Shown piece by piece: positions 19,191-31,253 of a stretch of 64,000 nucleotides of DNA; position 1 is the stretch's first letter, and each line of letters starts with the position of its first letter. The stretch spans positions 1,674,001 to 1,738,000 of the forward strand of contig NC_010161.1 of NCBI RefSeq assembly GCF_000196435.1, given 5' to 3'. Made by a program: the position numbers and the translations under genes. The notes under the pieces were generated by a model. The model had not been told where the DNA came from and searched no databases. It worked only from the letters and a program-made list of their open reading frames with translations. The DNA is from Bartonella tribocorum CIP 105476 (GTDB lineage Bacteria; Pseudomonadota; Alphaproteobacteria; Rhizobiales; Rhizobiaceae).

Positions 19191-20489
19191 CTAAAAACTC
19201 TCACGCAACCACTGACCAACACGCTGAAAATACCCACGCGTGCCCATCGATAAATGATTTCCTGCCACCTGCATTGTTTTTTCTTCAAAACCCACCAATT
19301 GTGGATAAATTAACAACCCAACAGCAGATGTAAACGCCGCCCCTTTTGCAAGAGAAGGAAGCCTCGAAATACCTAAAGGCCGCCCGATACGAACATTTCT
19401 TCCTAATATAGTACGTGCCATTTCTGGCAATCCTGTTAACTGGCTTGCTCCCCCAGTCAAAATAACACGCTTGCCAATGATGTGACCAAAACCAGAACGA
19501 TTTAAACAATCACGGACCATTTCTAAAATTTCTTCAATACGTGCACGAATGATGCGCCCAAGAATCGCGCGAGGATATTGAGTTTCACGTTGTTCACCCC
19601 CAATTTCCGCTACATTAATCATTTGCCGCTCATCAGCACTTGTTAAAAACGCTGAACCATAAACAACTTTTAAGCGTTCCGCCTCTGCTAAAGACATAGA
19701 GAATCCACGCGCAACATCAAGAGTGACATGATGTCCCCCAACAGCAAGAGCATCCGCATGGACAAATTTTCCCTCAAAAAACACTGAAAATGTTGTCGTT
19801 CCACCACCAAAATCAATACATGCTGCCCCCAAATGCGCCTCATCATTCATCAAAACAGCAAGGCCACTTGCAAAGGGAGTAGCAACCATTGCTTCAACAC
19901 TCAAATGTGCACGATTAATACAAGTTTCTAAATTACGCAAAGAGGCTGTTTCCGCTGTTACCACATGCACATCGACACCAAATGTTTCCCCTGCCATTCC
20001 GACAGGATCAGAAATTCCTTTATCCCCATCCAAGACATAAGAGACTGGAACTGAGTGCATAACATGACGTTCAACATCAAAAGCTTTACGCGAAACATCT
20101 GCAAATGCCATACGCACGTCACGCTTAGTCACTTCACGACCACCCAAACGTACCATGCCATTAATAAGAGCACTTTGTAATCGACTTGAAGAAAAGTTGA
20201 CAATTACTGAATCCACCACCAAACCAGCCATTTTTTCTGCCGCATCAACAGCCAAGCGTATTGATTGTTCTGCTGCAAACATATCTACCACTACACCAGA
20301 TTTAATACCGCGTGAACGTTGTACGCCAAAACCTAGGATTTCCATAGAATGTGTACGACCATGTAAATAGTGCGTATGCTTTAAAGGACGCAAACAAGCA
20401 ATAAGACAAACAATCTTACTTGAGCCGACATCAAGCACAGTTAAAAAACGTGTCTTGCGTCCCCCCACATGATGTGATCTGAGCAACAT
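19191..20489 (-). CDS. ftsA: Cell division protein FtsA
   Basis: Actin-like protein that tethers FtsZ to the inner membrane. Actin-fold motifs: 'FLTVLDVGSSKIVCLIA' (phosphate 1), 'GAACIDFGGGTTTFSVF' (phosphate 2), 'GKRVILTGGASQLTGLPEMA' (adenosine). SHS2 domain 1C lies between about 100 and 180. The amphipathic C-terminal membrane-targeting helix is visible as 'GYFQRVGQWLRESF'. The start codon overlaps the ftsQ stop (TAATG), so translation is coupled. 432 residues. ftsZ follows after 63 bases. Confidence 0.96.
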   Translation of the reverse strand: MLLRSHHVGGRKTRFLTVLDVGSSKIVCLIACLRPLKHTHYLHGRTHSMEILGFGVQRSRGIKSGVVVDMFAAEQSIRLAVDAAEKMAGLVVDSVIVNFSSSRLQSALINGMVRLGGREVTKRDVRMAFADVSRKAFDVERHVMHSVPVSYVLDGDKGISDPVGMAGETFGVDVHVVTAETASLRNLETCINRAHLSVEAMVATPFASGLAVLMNDEAHLGAACIDFGGGTTTFSVFFEGKFVHADALAVGGHHVTLDVARGFSMSLAEAERLKVVYGSAFLTSADERQMINVAEIGGEQRETQYPRAILGRIIRARIEEILEMVRDCLNRSGFGHIIGKRVILTGGASQLTGLPEMARTILGRNVRIGRPLGISRLPSLAKGAAFTSAVGLLIYPQLVGFEEKTMQVAGNHLSMGTRGYFQRVGQWLRESF

Positions 20490-21400
20490 TATGGGTTTCC
20501 TGCCTTTCGTGCCTTTAAAATACGTTCTTCTTCTGCAACACCAGCATCATAACGCTCTAACGTTTCATCGGATAAAGAAACAGTAATTCGATCAGCAAGA
20601 CGTAAATCAACACTGAGAATATCGCGCGATAAAAGATCTTGCATTGTACCAGACGAAACAAGAGAGGAAAGCCTTTCAAGAGCACCATTTTCAGGCAACA
20701 TAACACGCATTCCATTATCCAAAACCAGATCCCAACGCCGATCACCCACCCGCACAAAAGCACGAACACGATCATACACTGGCCGATAGAATGACAGTGC
20801 TTGAATAAATCCTTTAGCTGCATTTTGCGCACCCTGCCCAACCACAAGAGGCAAATCCCGAACGTTTTCTCCTTTAAAGGGCACAATGACACGCCCTGTA
20901 TTATCAACAATATCCATTGTGCTATCATGTTGCCAAATAGCATAAGGTTCACGCTCCACGATGGAAATGCGCATTCTATTGGGATAAATCTTCTGAACAT
21001 TTGCCGATTGAACCCAAGCCTGTTTTTCCAAAATAGAACGTGCTCTTTCAACATCAAAAGTGAATATAGAGGGCGCAACATCAAGTTCTAAAATTTTCAA
21101 AATATCCTGCTTTGCTAAGCGCTTATTACCGCTTATATCGACATCAACGACCACAAAACCACTATCCGATATGATCGTGTTCACGATCACAGCCATCTGA
21201 CCGCTTGATGAAAGTCCATAAAAAGCTGTAACAAAGAAAAACCATACAACAGAAAAAGTGCCGAAATGACGTGGAATATGAATATTGACCAAAACAAACT
21301 CAAACATAAACCGAAGAAAACGACGATAAAGACGTGGTAAAGCCGGCACTGAAAGCACCTCCATCGGAACATTTGTTTTATTAACATTCAACGCATACAT
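20489..21400 (-). CDS. ftsQ: Cell division protein FtsQ
   Basis: Bitopic division protein of the FtsQLB complex. It has a basic cytoplasmic N-terminus, one transmembrane helix (about 45-65, '[16 protein letters not shown]'), a POTRA domain ('[20 protein letters not shown]', '[19 protein letters not shown]', '[14 protein letters not shown]') and a C-terminal beta domain ('[20 protein letters not shown]'). I choose ATG 21400 (303 residues) because GGTGGAGGA lies 5-8 bases before it; the frame stays open upstream to 21421. It overlaps the end of ddl by 13 bases, which suggests translational coupling. Confidence 0.93.
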   Translation of the reverse strand: MYALNVNKTNVPMEVLSVPALPRLYRRFLRFMFEFVLVNIHIPRHFGTFSVVWFFFVTAFYGLSSSGQMAVIVNTIISDSGFVVVDVDISGNKRLAKQDILKILELDVAPSIFTFDVERARSILEKQAWVQSANVQKIYPNRMRISIVEREPYAIWQHDSTMDIVDNTGRVIVPFKGENVRDLPLVVGQGAQNAAKGFIQALSFYRPVYDRVRAFVRVGDRRWDLVLDNGMRVMLPENGALERLSSLVSSGTMQDLLSRDILSVDLRLADRITVSLSDETLERYDAGVAEEERILKARKAGNP

Positions 21401-22308
21401 GATGCGTCCTCCACCATCCATTGAACAATATCGCCGTAAGTACGGCCACTCGCTTTTGCAATATCAGGAAGAAGAGACGTCGATGTCATACCGGGTTGCG
21501 TATTAATTTCAAGCCAAACCAATTCTCCTGTTTTCTCATCAAAACGAAAATCAGAACGACTAACACCTCGACACCCTATCGCCTGATGGGCTGCTAAAGA
21601 CATTCTTTGCACACTTTGGTAAATATTTAGTGAAAGTTTTGCAGGACAAATGTGAAGAGAACCACCTGTTTTATATTTTGAGTCATAATCGTAAAATGCA
21701 AAGTGTTGATCGGGAAGAATTTCGCACACGTCCAACACTTCATTCCCTAAAACAGCACAAGTCAATTCACGACCAGGAATATATTTTTCAACCATCACCT
21801 CATCTGCATATCCCCACTCAGATCCCCCGATATTATGCGGTGGTACAGCCTCATTTTCCTGAACAATAACAACACCAAAACTTGATCCTTCACACACAGG
21901 TTTAATCACATAAGGAGGCTCCATGGGATGCGTTTTCCCAATAGAAAAGCGGTTCATAATACGAGAAGGAGCAACACAAACCCCAGCATTTGCAGCAATA
22001 ATTTTCGCACGCCCCTTATCCATGGCCAAAGCGGATGCCATCACACCAGAATGGGTATAAGGAATTTTTAAATATTCAAGAATCCCCTGAATCCGACCAT
22101 CCTCACCAAATGGACCATGCAATGCATTGAAGGCAATATCGGGCTGCAACTGTTCAAGAACAGAAGCAATATGAGCGCCAACGTCCACACGGCTCACGCG
22201 ATACCCCTGCTCCTCAAGAACATCAGCACAAGCCGCCCCTGAAGATAAACTGATAGACCGTTCAGAAGAAAAACCTCCCATTAACACAGCTATATGTTTA
22301 TCTTTCAT
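21388..22308 (-). CDS. ddl: D-alanine--D-alanine ligase
   Basis: ATP-grasp enzyme making D-Ala-D-Ala for peptidoglycan. Motifs: '[17 protein letters not shown]' at the N-terminus, '[20 protein letters not shown]', '[16 protein letters not shown]', '[15 protein letters not shown]', '[11 protein letters not shown]', and the metal-binding end '[20 protein letters not shown]' followed by [13 protein letters not shown]. 306 residues, normal for DdlB. It is separated from murB by about 240 bases, the largest gap inside the dcw cluster, which may carry an internal promoter for ddl-ftsQAZ. Confidence 0.97.
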   Translation of the reverse strand: MKDKHIAVLMGGFSSERSISLSSGAACADVLEEQGYRVSRVDVGAHIASVLEQLQPDIAFNALHGPFGEDGRIQGILEYLKIPYTHSGVMASALAMDKGRAKIIAANAGVCVAPSRIMNRFSIGKTHPMEPPYVIKPVCEGSSFGVVIVQENEAVPPHNIGGSEWGYADEVMVEKYIPGRELTCAVLGNEVLDVCEILPDQHFAFYDYDSKYKTGGSLHICPAKLSLNIYQSVQRMSLAAHQAIGCRGVSRSDFRFDEKTGELVWLEINTQPGMTSTSLLPDIAKASGRTYGDIVQWMVEDASCMR

Positions 22309-22547
22309 AATAAAATCACCCTCTTTTGCATACTATATCTAGTCTATATAGAAGACATCAGTACCACATACACGAAAAGCAAAGTTTATTCTTGCGAATC
22401 AATAACCTAGCATTTTGCATAATGAATCAGACTCAAAAGCCTGATGCAAGAGATTCTTTGTTAATTTATTGATTCTTAATGGTATTTTTTTATTATCTCT
22501 TTGAAATGACTCAATTTTTTATTGATACTTTTTTAGTGAACAAAAAA
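22309..22547 (-). other. Gap between murB and ddl, possible internal dcw promoter region
   Basis: 239 AT-rich bases without an open frame, whereas nearly all other dcw junctions overlap or nearly touch. A promoter for ddl-ftsQAZ here would fit, but I cannot point to a convincing -35/-10 pair. Confidence 0.3.
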
Positions 22548-23525
22548 TCAATGAAATGGATCAAAAGAAGCGACACTTCGACCTTGTTCAAATTGACCGA
22601 TACGCTCTATTTCCCATTGTAAAAGATGAGCTGAATGCGCAAAAACACGCGCCCGCACTGTTTCTCCCAAAGCTTCAAGATCATATCCTGTTGCTTGCCC
22701 TGTATTAATCATAAAATTACAGTGCATTTCACTCATTTGAGCGCCACCAATCTGTAAACCACGACACCCTGCTTCATCAATCACGCGCCACGCGGATGTA
22801 TCTTTAGGATTTTTGAAAGTTGATCCCCCTGTCTTTTCGCGAATAGGTTGCACTGTTTCTCTGTGGAGAGCAACTTCATCCATAGCAGCACGAATGGCAT
22901 CTTTATTACCGGGTTCTCCTTCCAATAAAGCTGCCGTAAAAATAAAATCTTCAGGAATATCACAATGGCGATAGGAATAATGCATATCTTTCAAACTCAA
23001 GATATGACGTTGTCCTTTACGATCCAACGCATAGACTTCAACAACACGCGCTGCGGTTTCAACACCATTCGCACCCGCATTCATTTTAAGAGCGCCGCCA
23101 AGACCACCAGGAATACCATGATAAAAATGAAACCCCGCAATTTCTGCCTTTAACGCGGCAGCAGCTAAATGTTTATCCGCCGTACCAGCGCCAACTAAAA
23201 AGCCTTTTGAAGAAACTTGCTGCACTTGCCCAAAATTTTTTGGTGAAAGACGAATCACAACCCCAGGAACGCCCCCATCACGCACCAGAAGATTAGAGCC
23301 GATACCGACAATTGTTACAGGAACACATTCAGGCAAATTGTGAAGAAAGAGAGCCAAATCTTCTTCATCAACAGGCTGATAAAAAAGCTCTGCCAACCCA
23401 CCCGTGCGAAACCATGTTACCTTACGCATCTCAACATTAGGGGTAAGCTTGCCTCTGATATTACCCAACAGCGGTTGCAATTGCGCCAATAGCGCCTCAC
23501 CATCAATGTGCTGAAAATTTATCAT
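22548..23525 (-). CDS. murB: UDP-N-acetylenolpyruvoylglucosamine reductase
   Basis: FAD enzyme reducing UDP-GlcNAc-enolpyruvate to UDP-MurNAc. Motifs: '[16 protein letters not shown]', FAD-binding '[17 protein letters not shown]', '[20 protein letters not shown]', '[19 protein letters not shown]', catalytic Ser region '[12 protein letters not shown]' and '[20 protein letters not shown]' with 'HCNFMINTG'. Starts at ATG 23525 or ATG 23531 are equally plausible (325 or 327 residues); GGGAC lies a few bases before them. The 5' end overlaps the murC 3' end by about 23 bases. Confidence 0.95.
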   Translation of the reverse strand: MINFQHIDGEALLAQLQPLLGNIRGKLTPNVEMRKVTWFRTGGLAELFYQPVDEEDLALFLHNLPECVPVTIVGIGSNLLVRDGGVPGVVIRLSPKNFGQVQQVSSKGFLVGAGTADKHLAAAALKAEIAGFHFYHGIPGGLGGALKMNAGANGVETAARVVEVYALDRKGQRHILSLKDMHYSYRHCDIPEDFIFTAALLEGEPGNKDAIRAAMDEVALHRETVQPIREKTGGSTFKNPKDTSAWRVIDEAGCRGLQIGGAQMSEMHCNFMINTGQATGYDLEALGETVRARVFAHSAHLLQWEIERIGQFEQGRSVASFDPFH

Positions 23526-24930
23526 AACCATCAAGTCCCGACAACCGATGAGGCAACGCACAAGCCCATTGTGTGATATTGCCAGCACCAAGAAAAACAA
23601 CATAATCCTCTGCCTGAGCAAATTTTGAGACAAGAGACACAACATCTTCCAGATCGTGTATCAAGCGCACATCACGATGACCAGCCATTTTTATATGCTC
23701 TACCAATTCTTGCGAACCAAACCCTACAATAGGCTCTTCACCAGCCGCATAAACAGGAGTAATCAACACTGTATCTGCATCATTAAAACAAGCAGCAAAA
23801 TCATCAAATAAATGATACAAACGCGAATAACGATGAGGTTGTGCAATTGCAATGACACGCCCTTTTGCACTCTCACGTGCCGCACGCAAAACAGCCTTTA
23901 TTTCAACAGGGTGATGTCCATAATCATCAAATATTTCAATACCACGCCAACTTCCTGTTCGCGTAAAACGCCGTTTTACGCCACCAAATTCCGCTAAGCC
24001 CTTCTTGATCAATTCATTTGAAATGCCAAGTTCATGCGCAATAGCTATCGCTGCTGTTGCATTGGCAACATTATGCTGTCCTGCCATGGGTAAAAGCAAA
24101 TTTTTCAACTCAATCTTTCTTCCTGTCTTGCGTGAACGAACAAGAACATCAAAATGCGTTTTTTGACCATCTCTCGAAAGATTAAGAAAACGAACATCCG
24201 CTTGTGGATTTGCACCATAAGTAATCACCCAACGGTCATCAATACGACCCGCCAATGACTGAACCTCTGGATGATCAACGCACAAAACAGCAAAACCATA
24301 AAAAGGAACATTTTCCACGAATTGCCGAAAAGCTGTGCGAACAGCATCAAAGCTCCCATAATGATCCAAATGCTCAGCATCAATATTGGTCACAACAGCA
24401 ATATCAGCAGGAAGCTTTAAAAATGTACCATCACTTTCATCAGCTTCAACAATCATCCAATCTCCCTCTCCTGTACGAGAATTCGTACCATAAGCATTAA
24501 TAATACCACCATTAATCACCACCGGATCAAAATGACCAGCATCAAGAAGTGCTGCGACCATTGATGTGGTCGTTGTTTTACCATGTGTCCCCCCTACGGC
24601 AATTGCACGCCGAAAGCGCATCAGCTCTGCCAACATTTCTGCACGTCTAACAAGCGGCAAATGTCTTTCTTTTGCAGCAATATACTCAGGATTTGTTTTT
24701 TTAACGGCAGTAGAAAAAACAACAACCTCTGCATTTCCTAAATTTTCAGCATAATGACCGATATGAACATTAATTCCTTTTCTCCGCAAACGTTCAACAT
24801 TGGCACTCTCAACTTGATCGGACCCTTGAACTTTATAGCCGAGATTATAAAAAACCTCCGCAATTCCACTCATACCAATCCCCCCAATTCCAATAAAATG
24901 GATAACACCTATATCAAGTGGCATTTTCAT
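23503..24930 (-). CDS. murC: UDP-N-acetylmuramate--L-alanine ligase
   Basis: First Mur ligase, adding L-Ala to UDP-MurNAc. N-domain '[18 protein letters not shown]', P-loop [12 protein letters not shown] (about 113-124), '[20 protein letters not shown]', '[14 protein letters not shown]', '[16 protein letters not shown]', '[19 protein letters not shown]'. ATG 24930 is preceded by GGAG at proper spacing; a TTG one codon earlier is an unlikely alternative. 475 residues. Its 5' end overlaps the murG 3' end by 17 bases. Confidence 0.97.
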   Translation of the reverse strand: MKMPLDIGVIHFIGIGGIGMSGIAEVFYNLGYKVQGSDQVESANVERLRRKGINVHIGHYAENLGNAEVVVFSTAVKKTNPEYIAAKERHLPLVRRAEMLAELMRFRRAIAVGGTHGKTTTTSMVAALLDAGHFDPVVINGGIINAYGTNSRTGEGDWMIVEADESDGTFLKLPADIAVVTNIDAEHLDHYGSFDAVRTAFRQFVENVPFYGFAVLCVDHPEVQSLAGRIDDRWVITYGANPQADVRFLNLSRDGQKTHFDVLVRSRKTGRKIELKNLLLPMAGQHNVANATAAIAIAHELGISNELIKKGLAEFGGVKRRFTRTGSWRGIEIFDDYGHHPVEIKAVLRAARESAKGRVIAIAQPHRYSRLYHLFDDFAACFNDADTVLITPVYAAGEEPIVGFGSQELVEHIKMAGHRDVRLIHDLEDVVSLVSKFAQAEDYVVFLGAGNITQWACALPHRLSGLDGYDKFSAH

Positions 24931-26050
24931 CAAAAAGCTCCTCTTTTATATCTGACAACAATCGTCCTGCAATCAAGGCTTCAGCCATATCAGCAAGGCA
25001 ACGGGTTGCATAAGGTTGCCCAACTTTTTTTGCAGCAAGCGCTTGTTTTTCCAATAAATGGGGTGCACAACAAGCTTGCGTTAAAAGAGCAGCAAGTTTT
25101 TGTGCGCTCAAATCCTTTTCTGATATAATTTGCGCACCACCCACACGTGCAAGAAGAGCAGCATTTTCTGCTTGATCATAATCTAAAGCATAAGGATAAG
25201 GAATAAGCAAAGCAGGTCTACCAATCACTGCTATTTCACAAACCGATGAAGCCCCAGCACGTGACAAAATAAAATGGGCATGTGCCATCCGTTCAGCCAT
25301 ATCATCAAAGAAAGGAGCAACCTCAGCTTGTACACCCATATCACGATAGATTTTGATCAACCCCGCAGCATCACCACGAACTTGCTGTACAATTCGTAAG
25401 CGTTTACGGTTCTGATCATCGAGCAAAGCGACCGCTTCTGGAACAATATGTGAAAAAAAAGAAGCTCCTTGGCTACCCCCAAAAACCAAAAAATTAAATG
25501 GCTCTTCCCCCACAGGAGAATGATAAGGAATTTCAGCCGCCTTCAACACAGCCTCACGCACAGGATTTCCCGTTAAAAGTGTTTTATGAGCATAAGCACC
25601 TTTTGGCGACAACAAACCACCAGCGATGGCACGCACAAAAATTGCCAATACCCGATTGGCACGCCCCATAACAGCATTTTGCTCATGAATAAATGTTACA
25701 CGCCGCATTAAGACTGCAATAAAAAGAGGAGGAAAACTCGGATATCCTCCAAAACCACCAACAAGAACAGGACGTAATTTATAAAATAACCTCAACGATT
25801 GTCCCATACCCTTAAGCAAAGACAAAATTGTTTTTATCAAAGCAAAAGGATGGCACCGTGTAAATGTTGCCGATGAAACGATATGTGTATGCTCTTCATC
25901 AAAGCGCCGTACAAAAGATCGCGCTCTTTCATCGGTTATCAAATGAACATCATATCCACGCTGCCTTAATTCAACAGCAAGTGCTTCAGCAGGGAAAAGA
26001 TGTCCACCTGTCCCACCCGCCGCTAAAACAATAACTTTTTTATCATTCAT
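24914..26050 (-). CDS. murG: UDP-GlcNAc:lipid I N-acetylglucosaminyltransferase
   Basis: GT28 enzyme converting lipid I to lipid II at the inner face of the inner membrane. N-domain '[19 protein letters not shown]' (glycine loop), 'GGYPSFPPL', '[12 protein letters not shown]', 'LLTGNPVR', C-domain '[14 protein letters not shown]' and '[20 protein letters not shown]' with '[15 protein letters not shown]'. The start is ATG 26050 (378 residues), which shares ATGA with the ftsW stop. The frame is open upstream but that part is ftsW in another frame. Confidence 0.97.
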   Translation of the reverse strand: MNDKKVIVLAAGGTGGHLFPAEALAVELRQRGYDVHLITDERARSFVRRFDEEHTHIVSSATFTRCHPFALIKTILSLLKGMGQSLRLFYKLRPVLVGGFGGYPSFPPLFIAVLMRRVTFIHEQNAVMGRANRVLAIFVRAIAGGLLSPKGAYAHKTLLTGNPVREAVLKAAEIPYHSPVGEEPFNFLVFGGSQGASFFSHIVPEAVALLDDQNRKRLRIVQQVRGDAAGLIKIYRDMGVQAEVAPFFDDMAERMAHAHFILSRAGASSVCEIAVIGRPALLIPYPYALDYDQAENAALLARVGGAQIISEKDLSAQKLAALLTQACCAPHLLEKQALAAKKVGQPYATRCLADMAEALIAGRLLSDIKEELFDENAT

Positions 26051-27195
26051 GAAGAGGTATCCAAAACAGAAGAAGGAAAAGCTGAAAGACGCGCTTCTGG
26101 CCAACGACGTGTTAAACTAAGTAAAATTCCCATTGAAAACGCAATGGCTACCATTGATGAACCACCATAAGAAATAAATGGCAATGTCATGCCTTTGGGA
26201 GGGATTAAGTGAAGATTAACAGCCATATTAATCGCTGATTGAAAACCAATCATCATGGCTATGCCCGTAATACCAAGACGTATAAAGGAATCACGTGTAT
26301 TCATGGCTATATACAATGAACGCATAACGATAAAGGCAAAAAGCATCATAATGAACAGACAAAGAATAATCCCATATTCTTCAGCAGCCACAGAAAATAC
26401 AAAATCTGTATGGCTATCAGGAATAATACGTTTTACTGTTCCCTCTCCAGGACCTCGCCCAAACCAACCACCATTCAAAATAGCCTCACGCCCTACATCC
26501 ACTTGAAAGGTATCTCCTTCCCCTGTCAAAAAACCATTGATACGATCACGCACATGAGGCAGAAAAAGATAAGCGAAAACAATTCCTACAGCACCTAAAA
26601 TGAGAAAGAAAAAAATAACCGTAAGAGGCACACCAGCAATAAAAAACAGCCCCCCCCATGTTGCACTTATTAAAATTGTTTGTCCAATATCAGGCTGTAA
26701 AACCAGAAGAACACAACAAAGAGCATAAAGAAGAGTTGCTAATATGTAACCCGGAATTCCTCTCCTACGTATCTGTTCTGAAAACAGCCAAGCAGACACC
26801 ACCACAAAAGCTGGTTTCATAAACTCTGATGCTTGTACAGAAAAACCAAAGAGCAAAATCCACCGCCGGGCTCCCTTTAATTCAGGCCCCCAAAATAAGG
26901 TTGCAACCATAAGAGCAAGCGTTACAATAAGTAAAAGAGCACATAAACGACGAATATTAGGAAGCGAAAAAAAAGAAATGGTAACCATCGTAAAAAATGC
27001 TGCAATGCTAAAAATGATATGCCAGCGAACAAAATAAAAACTATCAGCAATTCCGATTTTTTTTGCAATAGTGGGGCTGGCAGCAAAAGACAGCATAATG
27101 CCAATCCCCATTAAAATTAAACAAGCTGCAAAAATAGAGCGATCAATCGTCCACCACCAATTCGCAATGGGATCTCTGTCGGCACGCGTAACCAT
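26047..27195 (-). CDS. ftsW: Lipid II polymerase FtsW (SEDS family)
   Basis: Septal peptidoglycan glycosyltransferase working with FtsI. 382 residues with about ten transmembrane helices. SEDS motifs: 'ELKGARRWILLFGFSVQASE', 'KPAFVVVSAWLF', 'LLVLQPDIGQTILI' with the catalytic Asp, 'GGWFGRGPGEGTVKRIIPDS' and 'LIPPKGMTLPFISYGGSSM' near the end. GGTGA precedes ATG 27195. Its stop overlaps the murG start (ATGA). murD ends about 145 bases upstream. Confidence 0.96.
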   Translation of the reverse strand: MVTRADRDPIANWWWTIDRSIFAACLILMGIGIMLSFAASPTIAKKIGIADSFYFVRWHIIFSIAAFFTMVTISFFSLPNIRRLCALLLIVTLALMVATLFWGPELKGARRWILLFGFSVQASEFMKPAFVVVSAWLFSEQIRRRGIPGYILATLLYALCCVLLVLQPDIGQTILISATWGGLFFIAGVPLTVIFFFLILGAVGIVFAYLFLPHVRDRINGFLTGEGDTFQVDVGREAILNGGWFGRGPGEGTVKRIIPDSHTDFVFSVAAEEYGIILCLFIMMLFAFIVMRSLYIAMNTRDSFIRLGITGIAMMIGFQSAINMAVNLHLIPPKGMTLPFISYGGSSMVAIAFSMGILLSLTRRWPEARLSAFPSSVLDTSS

Positions 27196-27340
27196 TTATA
27201 TTCACCTTATCCGTTTTATAAATTGTCTCAAAGTGATAAGGTTCCCAACCTGTTTAACAAACACTTTAAAAATGAAATTACACAAAAAAAGATTCTGGAG
27301 TCTTAACGCAAAAATATTTTTTTATAATTGATGCTTCTTT

Positions 27341-28735
27341 TTATTGTAACTGCATCACCAAAGAAACAAATGCTTCGCCCCGCACTTCATAATTTTTAAA
27401 TTGGTCATAACTTGCACAAGCAGGAGACAAAAGAACGACCACCTCCTTTGCCTTGCAATGCATTGCGTCAATGGTCGCTTCACGCACCGCATTTTCTAAA
27501 GTTAAGCTCATAGAAAAAGGAAGAGCAGAACCAATGATACGAGCAAATTCTTCCGCTGCACTCCCAATTAAATAGGCTTTACGGATTTTAGGAAAAAATT
27601 CTCTAAGAGACTCAATTCCTCCCTTTTTTGCCTGTCCCCCAACAATCCAAAAAATGTCATTAAAGGCGCAAAGCGCAGGTGCTGTTGCATCGGCATTCGT
27701 CGCCTTGCTATCATTGATAAACAAAATCGTCCCCATTTTACGGACCTGCTGCATACGGTGGGGCAATCCTTTGTAGCTTGCCAAATGCTTGTTTAGAGAG
27801 CGATCGGTTATTTTTAAAGCCTGCAAAGCTGCCAATGCCATAAGAGCATTTTGCGCATTATGATCTCCGCGCAAAGTAGCCACCGACGCGAGATTTGCAA
27901 GCATATGTCGTTCTCCTTGACGAACAGAAAAGAGCTTGGTCCCCTCTGCATAAAAACCGTTTTCAACAAAATGATCTTTGGAAATTGCCTCAATTTTATG
28001 CCCCTCGTGAAGCAACTGTTGGTACAAAATCTCACAAGCGGCATCATCAACTGAAATAAAAGCCTGAGAAGCCTGAGCAACCAGCTGCTTTTTGGTTTGT
28101 ACATAACGGGCAAAACTCCCATGGCGATCAATATGATCAGGGGTCAAATTCAATAAAAGTCCAATGGTTGGCTGAAGAGAGGGAGCAAGATCAATTTGAA
28201 ACGATGAACATTCAATCACATAAATACGTTTTTTAGCAAAGGGCTCAAGCGTTAATATTGCCTGTCCAATATTTCCCCCTACCTGCACATCATAGCCCAT
28301 TTTTTCCAATAAATGCGCAAGCAAAGCCGTTGTTGTTGACTTTCCATTCGTCCCCGTAATCGCAATGAAAGGAATATCTTGGTCACAAAAATCATAATGC
28401 TGTAAAAAATGATGGCGCGCACGAACAAATAATTCAATATCACCGATAATTTCTATATTTTCTTTTCGTGCTTTTTCAACAACCCAATGAGGCTTTGGAT
28501 ATATTAAAGGAACACCAGGAGCAAGAACCAATGCAACAAATTCTGACCAGTCCTCATTGTGAAGATCTCTTGTTGGAATATTTTTCTCAAAAGCTTCTTG
28601 CACGCTCGCAGGATGATCATCCCATGCTACCACTTCTGCACCGCCACGCATCAACGCTTGTGCCGTTGCTAATCCAGACATCCCTAATCCAAACAGAGCA
28701 ACTTTTTTCCCCTTATAACACGCAACAGAAATCAA
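27341..28735 (-). CDS. murD: UDP-N-acetylmuramoyl-L-alanine--D-glutamate ligase
   Basis: Mur ligase adding D-Glu. N-domain '[20 protein letters not shown]', P-loop '[19 protein letters not shown]' (about 125), '[20 protein letters not shown]', '[20 protein letters not shown]', '[10 protein letters not shown]', '[20 protein letters not shown]' near the end. The likely start is TTG 28735 (MISVACYKG..., 464 residues), 4 bases after the mraY stop, with GGTGAG immediately upstream; no ATG is available at this position, so a rare start codon is used. Confidence 0.93.
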   Translation of the reverse strand: MISVACYKGKKVALFGLGMSGLATAQALMRGGAEVVAWDDHPASVQEAFEKNIPTRDLHNEDWSEFVALVLAPGVPLIYPKPHWVVEKARKENIEIIGDIELFVRARHHFLQHYDFCDQDIPFIAITGTNGKSTTTALLAHLLEKMGYDVQVGGNIGQAILTLEPFAKKRIYVIECSSFQIDLAPSLQPTIGLLLNLTPDHIDRHGSFARYVQTKKQLVAQASQAFISVDDAACEILYQQLLHEGHKIEAISKDHFVENGFYAEGTKLFSVRQGERHMLANLASVATLRGDHNAQNALMALAALQALKITDRSLNKHLASYKGLPHRMQQVRKMGTILFINDSKATNADATAPALCAFNDIFWIVGGQAKKGGIESLREFFPKIRKAYLIGSAAEEFARIIGSALPFSMSLTLENAVREATIDAMHCKAKEVVVLLSPACASYDQFKNYEVRGEAFVSLVMQLQ

Positions 28736-28739
28736 AATC

Positions 28740-29810
28740 TCACCGCAATTTAAGTGTTGAAAGACCAATGAGAGCAAGAACAATTGAAATAATCCAGAAA
28801 CGTATCACCACTTGGCTTTCAGTCCAGCCTTTTTTCTCAAAATGATGATGGATCGGTGCCATAAGAAACACGCGTTTTCTTGTCAATTTGAAATAACCAA
28901 CCTGAATAACGACTGAAAAAGCTTCCACAACAAACAGCCCACCAATAAGAACCAAAACGATTTCGTGCTTCGTAGCGACCGCAACAGTCCCCAATAATCC
29001 TCCAAGAGCCAATGAGCCAGTATCCCCCATAAAAATAGCAGCCGGTGGTGCATTAAACCATAAAAAGCCAAGCCCTGCTCCAACAACAGCCCCCAATAAA
29101 ACAGCCAGTTCACCTGTTCCCGATACATAGTGTATTTGGAGATAATCAGCAAAATTCATATTACCACAAAGATAAGCAATCAGAGCGAAAGATAAGGCTG
29201 CCACCATCACAGGAACAATAGCAAGCCCATCAAGTCCATCCGTCAAATTAACCGCATTCCCCGTCGCGACAATAACAAAAGCAGAAAAAGGAATGAAAAA
29301 CCAACCCAAATGGATAAGATAATCTTTCAAAAAAGGCAAAGCGAATCCAGATGAGCCAATTTGCAGAATGATAAAAGCAGCAATTGCAGCAACAAAAAAC
29401 TCCAAGCTTAACCGTGCTTTCCCAGAAAAGCCTTTGTCTGTTTGTTTTGTAACCTTAAGATAATCGTCATAAAATCCAATAGCCCCAAAAGAAAGCATAA
29501 CCAAGAGCGATACCCAAAAATAAATGTTCGATAAATTACACCATAAAAATGCCGATACGACAATACCGGTTAAAATCATCAATCCACCCATTGTAGGTGT
29601 TCCAGCCTTTTTAAAATGTGTTTGAGGACCATCGGCACGAATCGGTTGCCCTTTGCCCTGACGCAATTTAAGAGAAGCAATGATGCTAGGTCCAAACAAA
29701 AAAACAATAAGCCCCGAGGTCAGCATCGCTGCTATCGTGCGAAAAGTAATATAACGAAAAACATTCACACCTGGAAACCAATCACTAAACGAAGAAAAAA
29801 ACAGCATCAT
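28740..29810 (-). CDS. mraY: Phospho-N-acetylmuramoyl-pentapeptide transferase
   Basis: Integral membrane enzyme making lipid I from UDP-MurNAc-pentapeptide and undecaprenyl phosphate. About ten transmembrane helices. Motifs: '[20 protein letters not shown]' then MGG, '[20 protein letters not shown]' (Asp pair), '[18 protein letters not shown]', '[20 protein letters not shown]' and '[20 protein letters not shown]'. 356 residues, normal. The first two codons are both ATG, so the exact start is uncertain by one residue. Gene order murF-mraY-murD is canonical. Confidence 0.97.
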   Translation of the reverse strand: MMLFFSSFSDWFPGVNVFRYITFRTIAAMLTSGLIVFLFGPSIIASLKLRQGKGQPIRADGPQTHFKKAGTPTMGGLMILTGIVVSAFLWCNLSNIYFWVSLLVMLSFGAIGFYDDYLKVTKQTDKGFSGKARLSLEFFVAAIAAFIILQIGSSGFALPFLKDYLIHLGWFFIPFSAFVIVATGNAVNLTDGLDGLAIVPVMVAALSFALIAYLCGNMNFADYLQIHYVSGTGELAVLLGAVVGAGLGFLWFNAPPAAIFMGDTGSLALGGLLGTVAVATKHEIVLVLIGGLFVVEAFSVVIQVGYFKLTRKRVFLMAPIHHHFEKKGWTESQVVIRFWIISIVLALIGLSTLKLR

Positions 29811-29834
29811 GGGACAAAAAACCTCTTAAAACTA

Positions 29835-31253
29835 TCAAGAAACCGCCTTATAGCGATCCAGCAATGCAGTCACAATATTTGATGAACAAAGGCTATTGGA
29901 TGATTTAATCATAAGCAAATCGCCAGGAGAAATTTCTGTCAAAAGAAGCGGTAAAATTTTCTCAATATTTTCAGCATAATGAACCTTAACATCAGCAGAC
30001 AAATCACTAACTAAAGATTTCATCGCCTCACCAAATAAAAAAACGGGATTAGCACCAGAAAGACGGATTGGCTTTATTAAATCACGATGAAGCTTTTCAC
30101 TATACTCTCCTAGCTCTAGCATATCCCCTAAAACAGCAATTCGCCGTCCCTTCTCTCCTACTGGTCCTGTAGCAAGAAGCTCAAGAGCAGCACGCATAGA
30201 AGCAGGATTAGCATTATAGCTTTCATCAATGAGATAAAATTCACCTCCATTTGATAAAGACAATCGATAACGAATACCCCGCCCCTTTTGAGGAGAAAAA
30301 TGGCTCAAAGAAAACACAATAGAATCCAAATCAACACCAACGGCATCACAAGCCGCAATAACTCCTAAACTATTTTGCACAATATGACGCCCCGGAGCTC
30401 CAATTTGGACTTCCCTATCCTGTCCTCCAATACGCACAATCATAGAAGAATGATTGGTTAAAAGACGTATATCCCGCGCCTGATAATCAGCATTTTCAGT
30501 CTCACCAAAGCTTAAGATCTTTTTCACACCGCATTGCTTTGCTTTTTGAACGAGATAAGAAAAAAAAGCACTATCCGCATTTAAAATGGCAATACCTTCT
30601 TCATCCAATCCTTCAAAAATTTCAGCTTTTGCCTCTGCTATTTCTTCAAGATCTTTGAAAAAACCCATATGTCCTGCACAAATATGCGTAATGAGAGCAA
30701 CATGCGGACAAACCAGCTTGACCAGAGGACGAATTTCATCTTTATGATTCATACCAATTTCAAAGATACCATAATCACTCTCCACAGGCATCCGTGCTAA
30801 AGTCAGTGGAACCCCCCAGCAATTGTTTAAAGAAGCAAGATTCGCATGAACGTTCCCAGCCGTTGCAAGGACTTGTTTCAAAGCTTCTTTTGTTGTTGTT
30901 TTTCCCACTGATCCTGTTATCGCGATAATTTTAGCTCTTGAACGTTTGCGTGCAGCTTTCCCAAGTTTTTCTAAAGCTTGCAAAACATCCGGAACAACAA
31001 TGAGTGGTGCCGATATCTTTTCCATATCCCTCAAACGGTGTTCTGCCACAATAAGAACGCCTGCACCCCTTGCATAAGCTTGTAGAGCAAAATCATGACC
31101 ATCAAGATGATGCCCCTTAATGCAGAAAAAAATATCGCCTTCTGCAAGAGCACGGCTATCAATGGAAACCCCATGAAAAGTTTCTGGTATGTTTCCAATC
31201 ACGACACCATCAATAGCAGTGATGAGTTCCTGTTTATTCCACAAAGCTGTCAT
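29835..31253 (-). CDS. murF: UDP-N-acetylmuramoyl-tripeptide--D-alanyl-D-alanine ligase
   Basis: Mur ligase adding D-Ala-D-Ala. N-domain '[20 protein letters not shown]', P-loop '[19 protein letters not shown]' (about 112), '[19 protein letters not shown]', '[17 protein letters not shown]', '[18 protein letters not shown]', '[20 protein letters not shown]', 'LLMIKSSNS'. 472 residues. Its ATG overlaps the murE stop as ATGA. Confidence 0.97.
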   Translation of the reverse strand: MTALWNKQELITAIDGVVIGNIPETFHGVSIDSRALAEGDIFFCIKGHHLDGHDFALQAYARGAGVLIVAEHRLRDMEKISAPLIVVPDVLQALEKLGKAARKRSRAKIIAITGSVGKTTTKEALKQVLATAGNVHANLASLNNCWGVPLTLARMPVESDYGIFEIGMNHKDEIRPLVKLVCPHVALITHICAGHMGFFKDLEEIAEAKAEIFEGLDEEGIAILNADSAFFSYLVQKAKQCGVKKILSFGETENADYQARDIRLLTNHSSMIVRIGGQDREVQIGAPGRHIVQNSLGVIAACDAVGVDLDSIVFSLSHFSPQKGRGIRYRLSLSNGGEFYLIDESYNANPASMRAALELLATGPVGEKGRRIAVLGDMLELGEYSEKLHRDLIKPIRLSGANPVFLFGEAMKSLVSDLSADVKVHYAENIEKILPLLLTEISPGDLLMIKSSNSLCSSNIVTALLDRYKAVS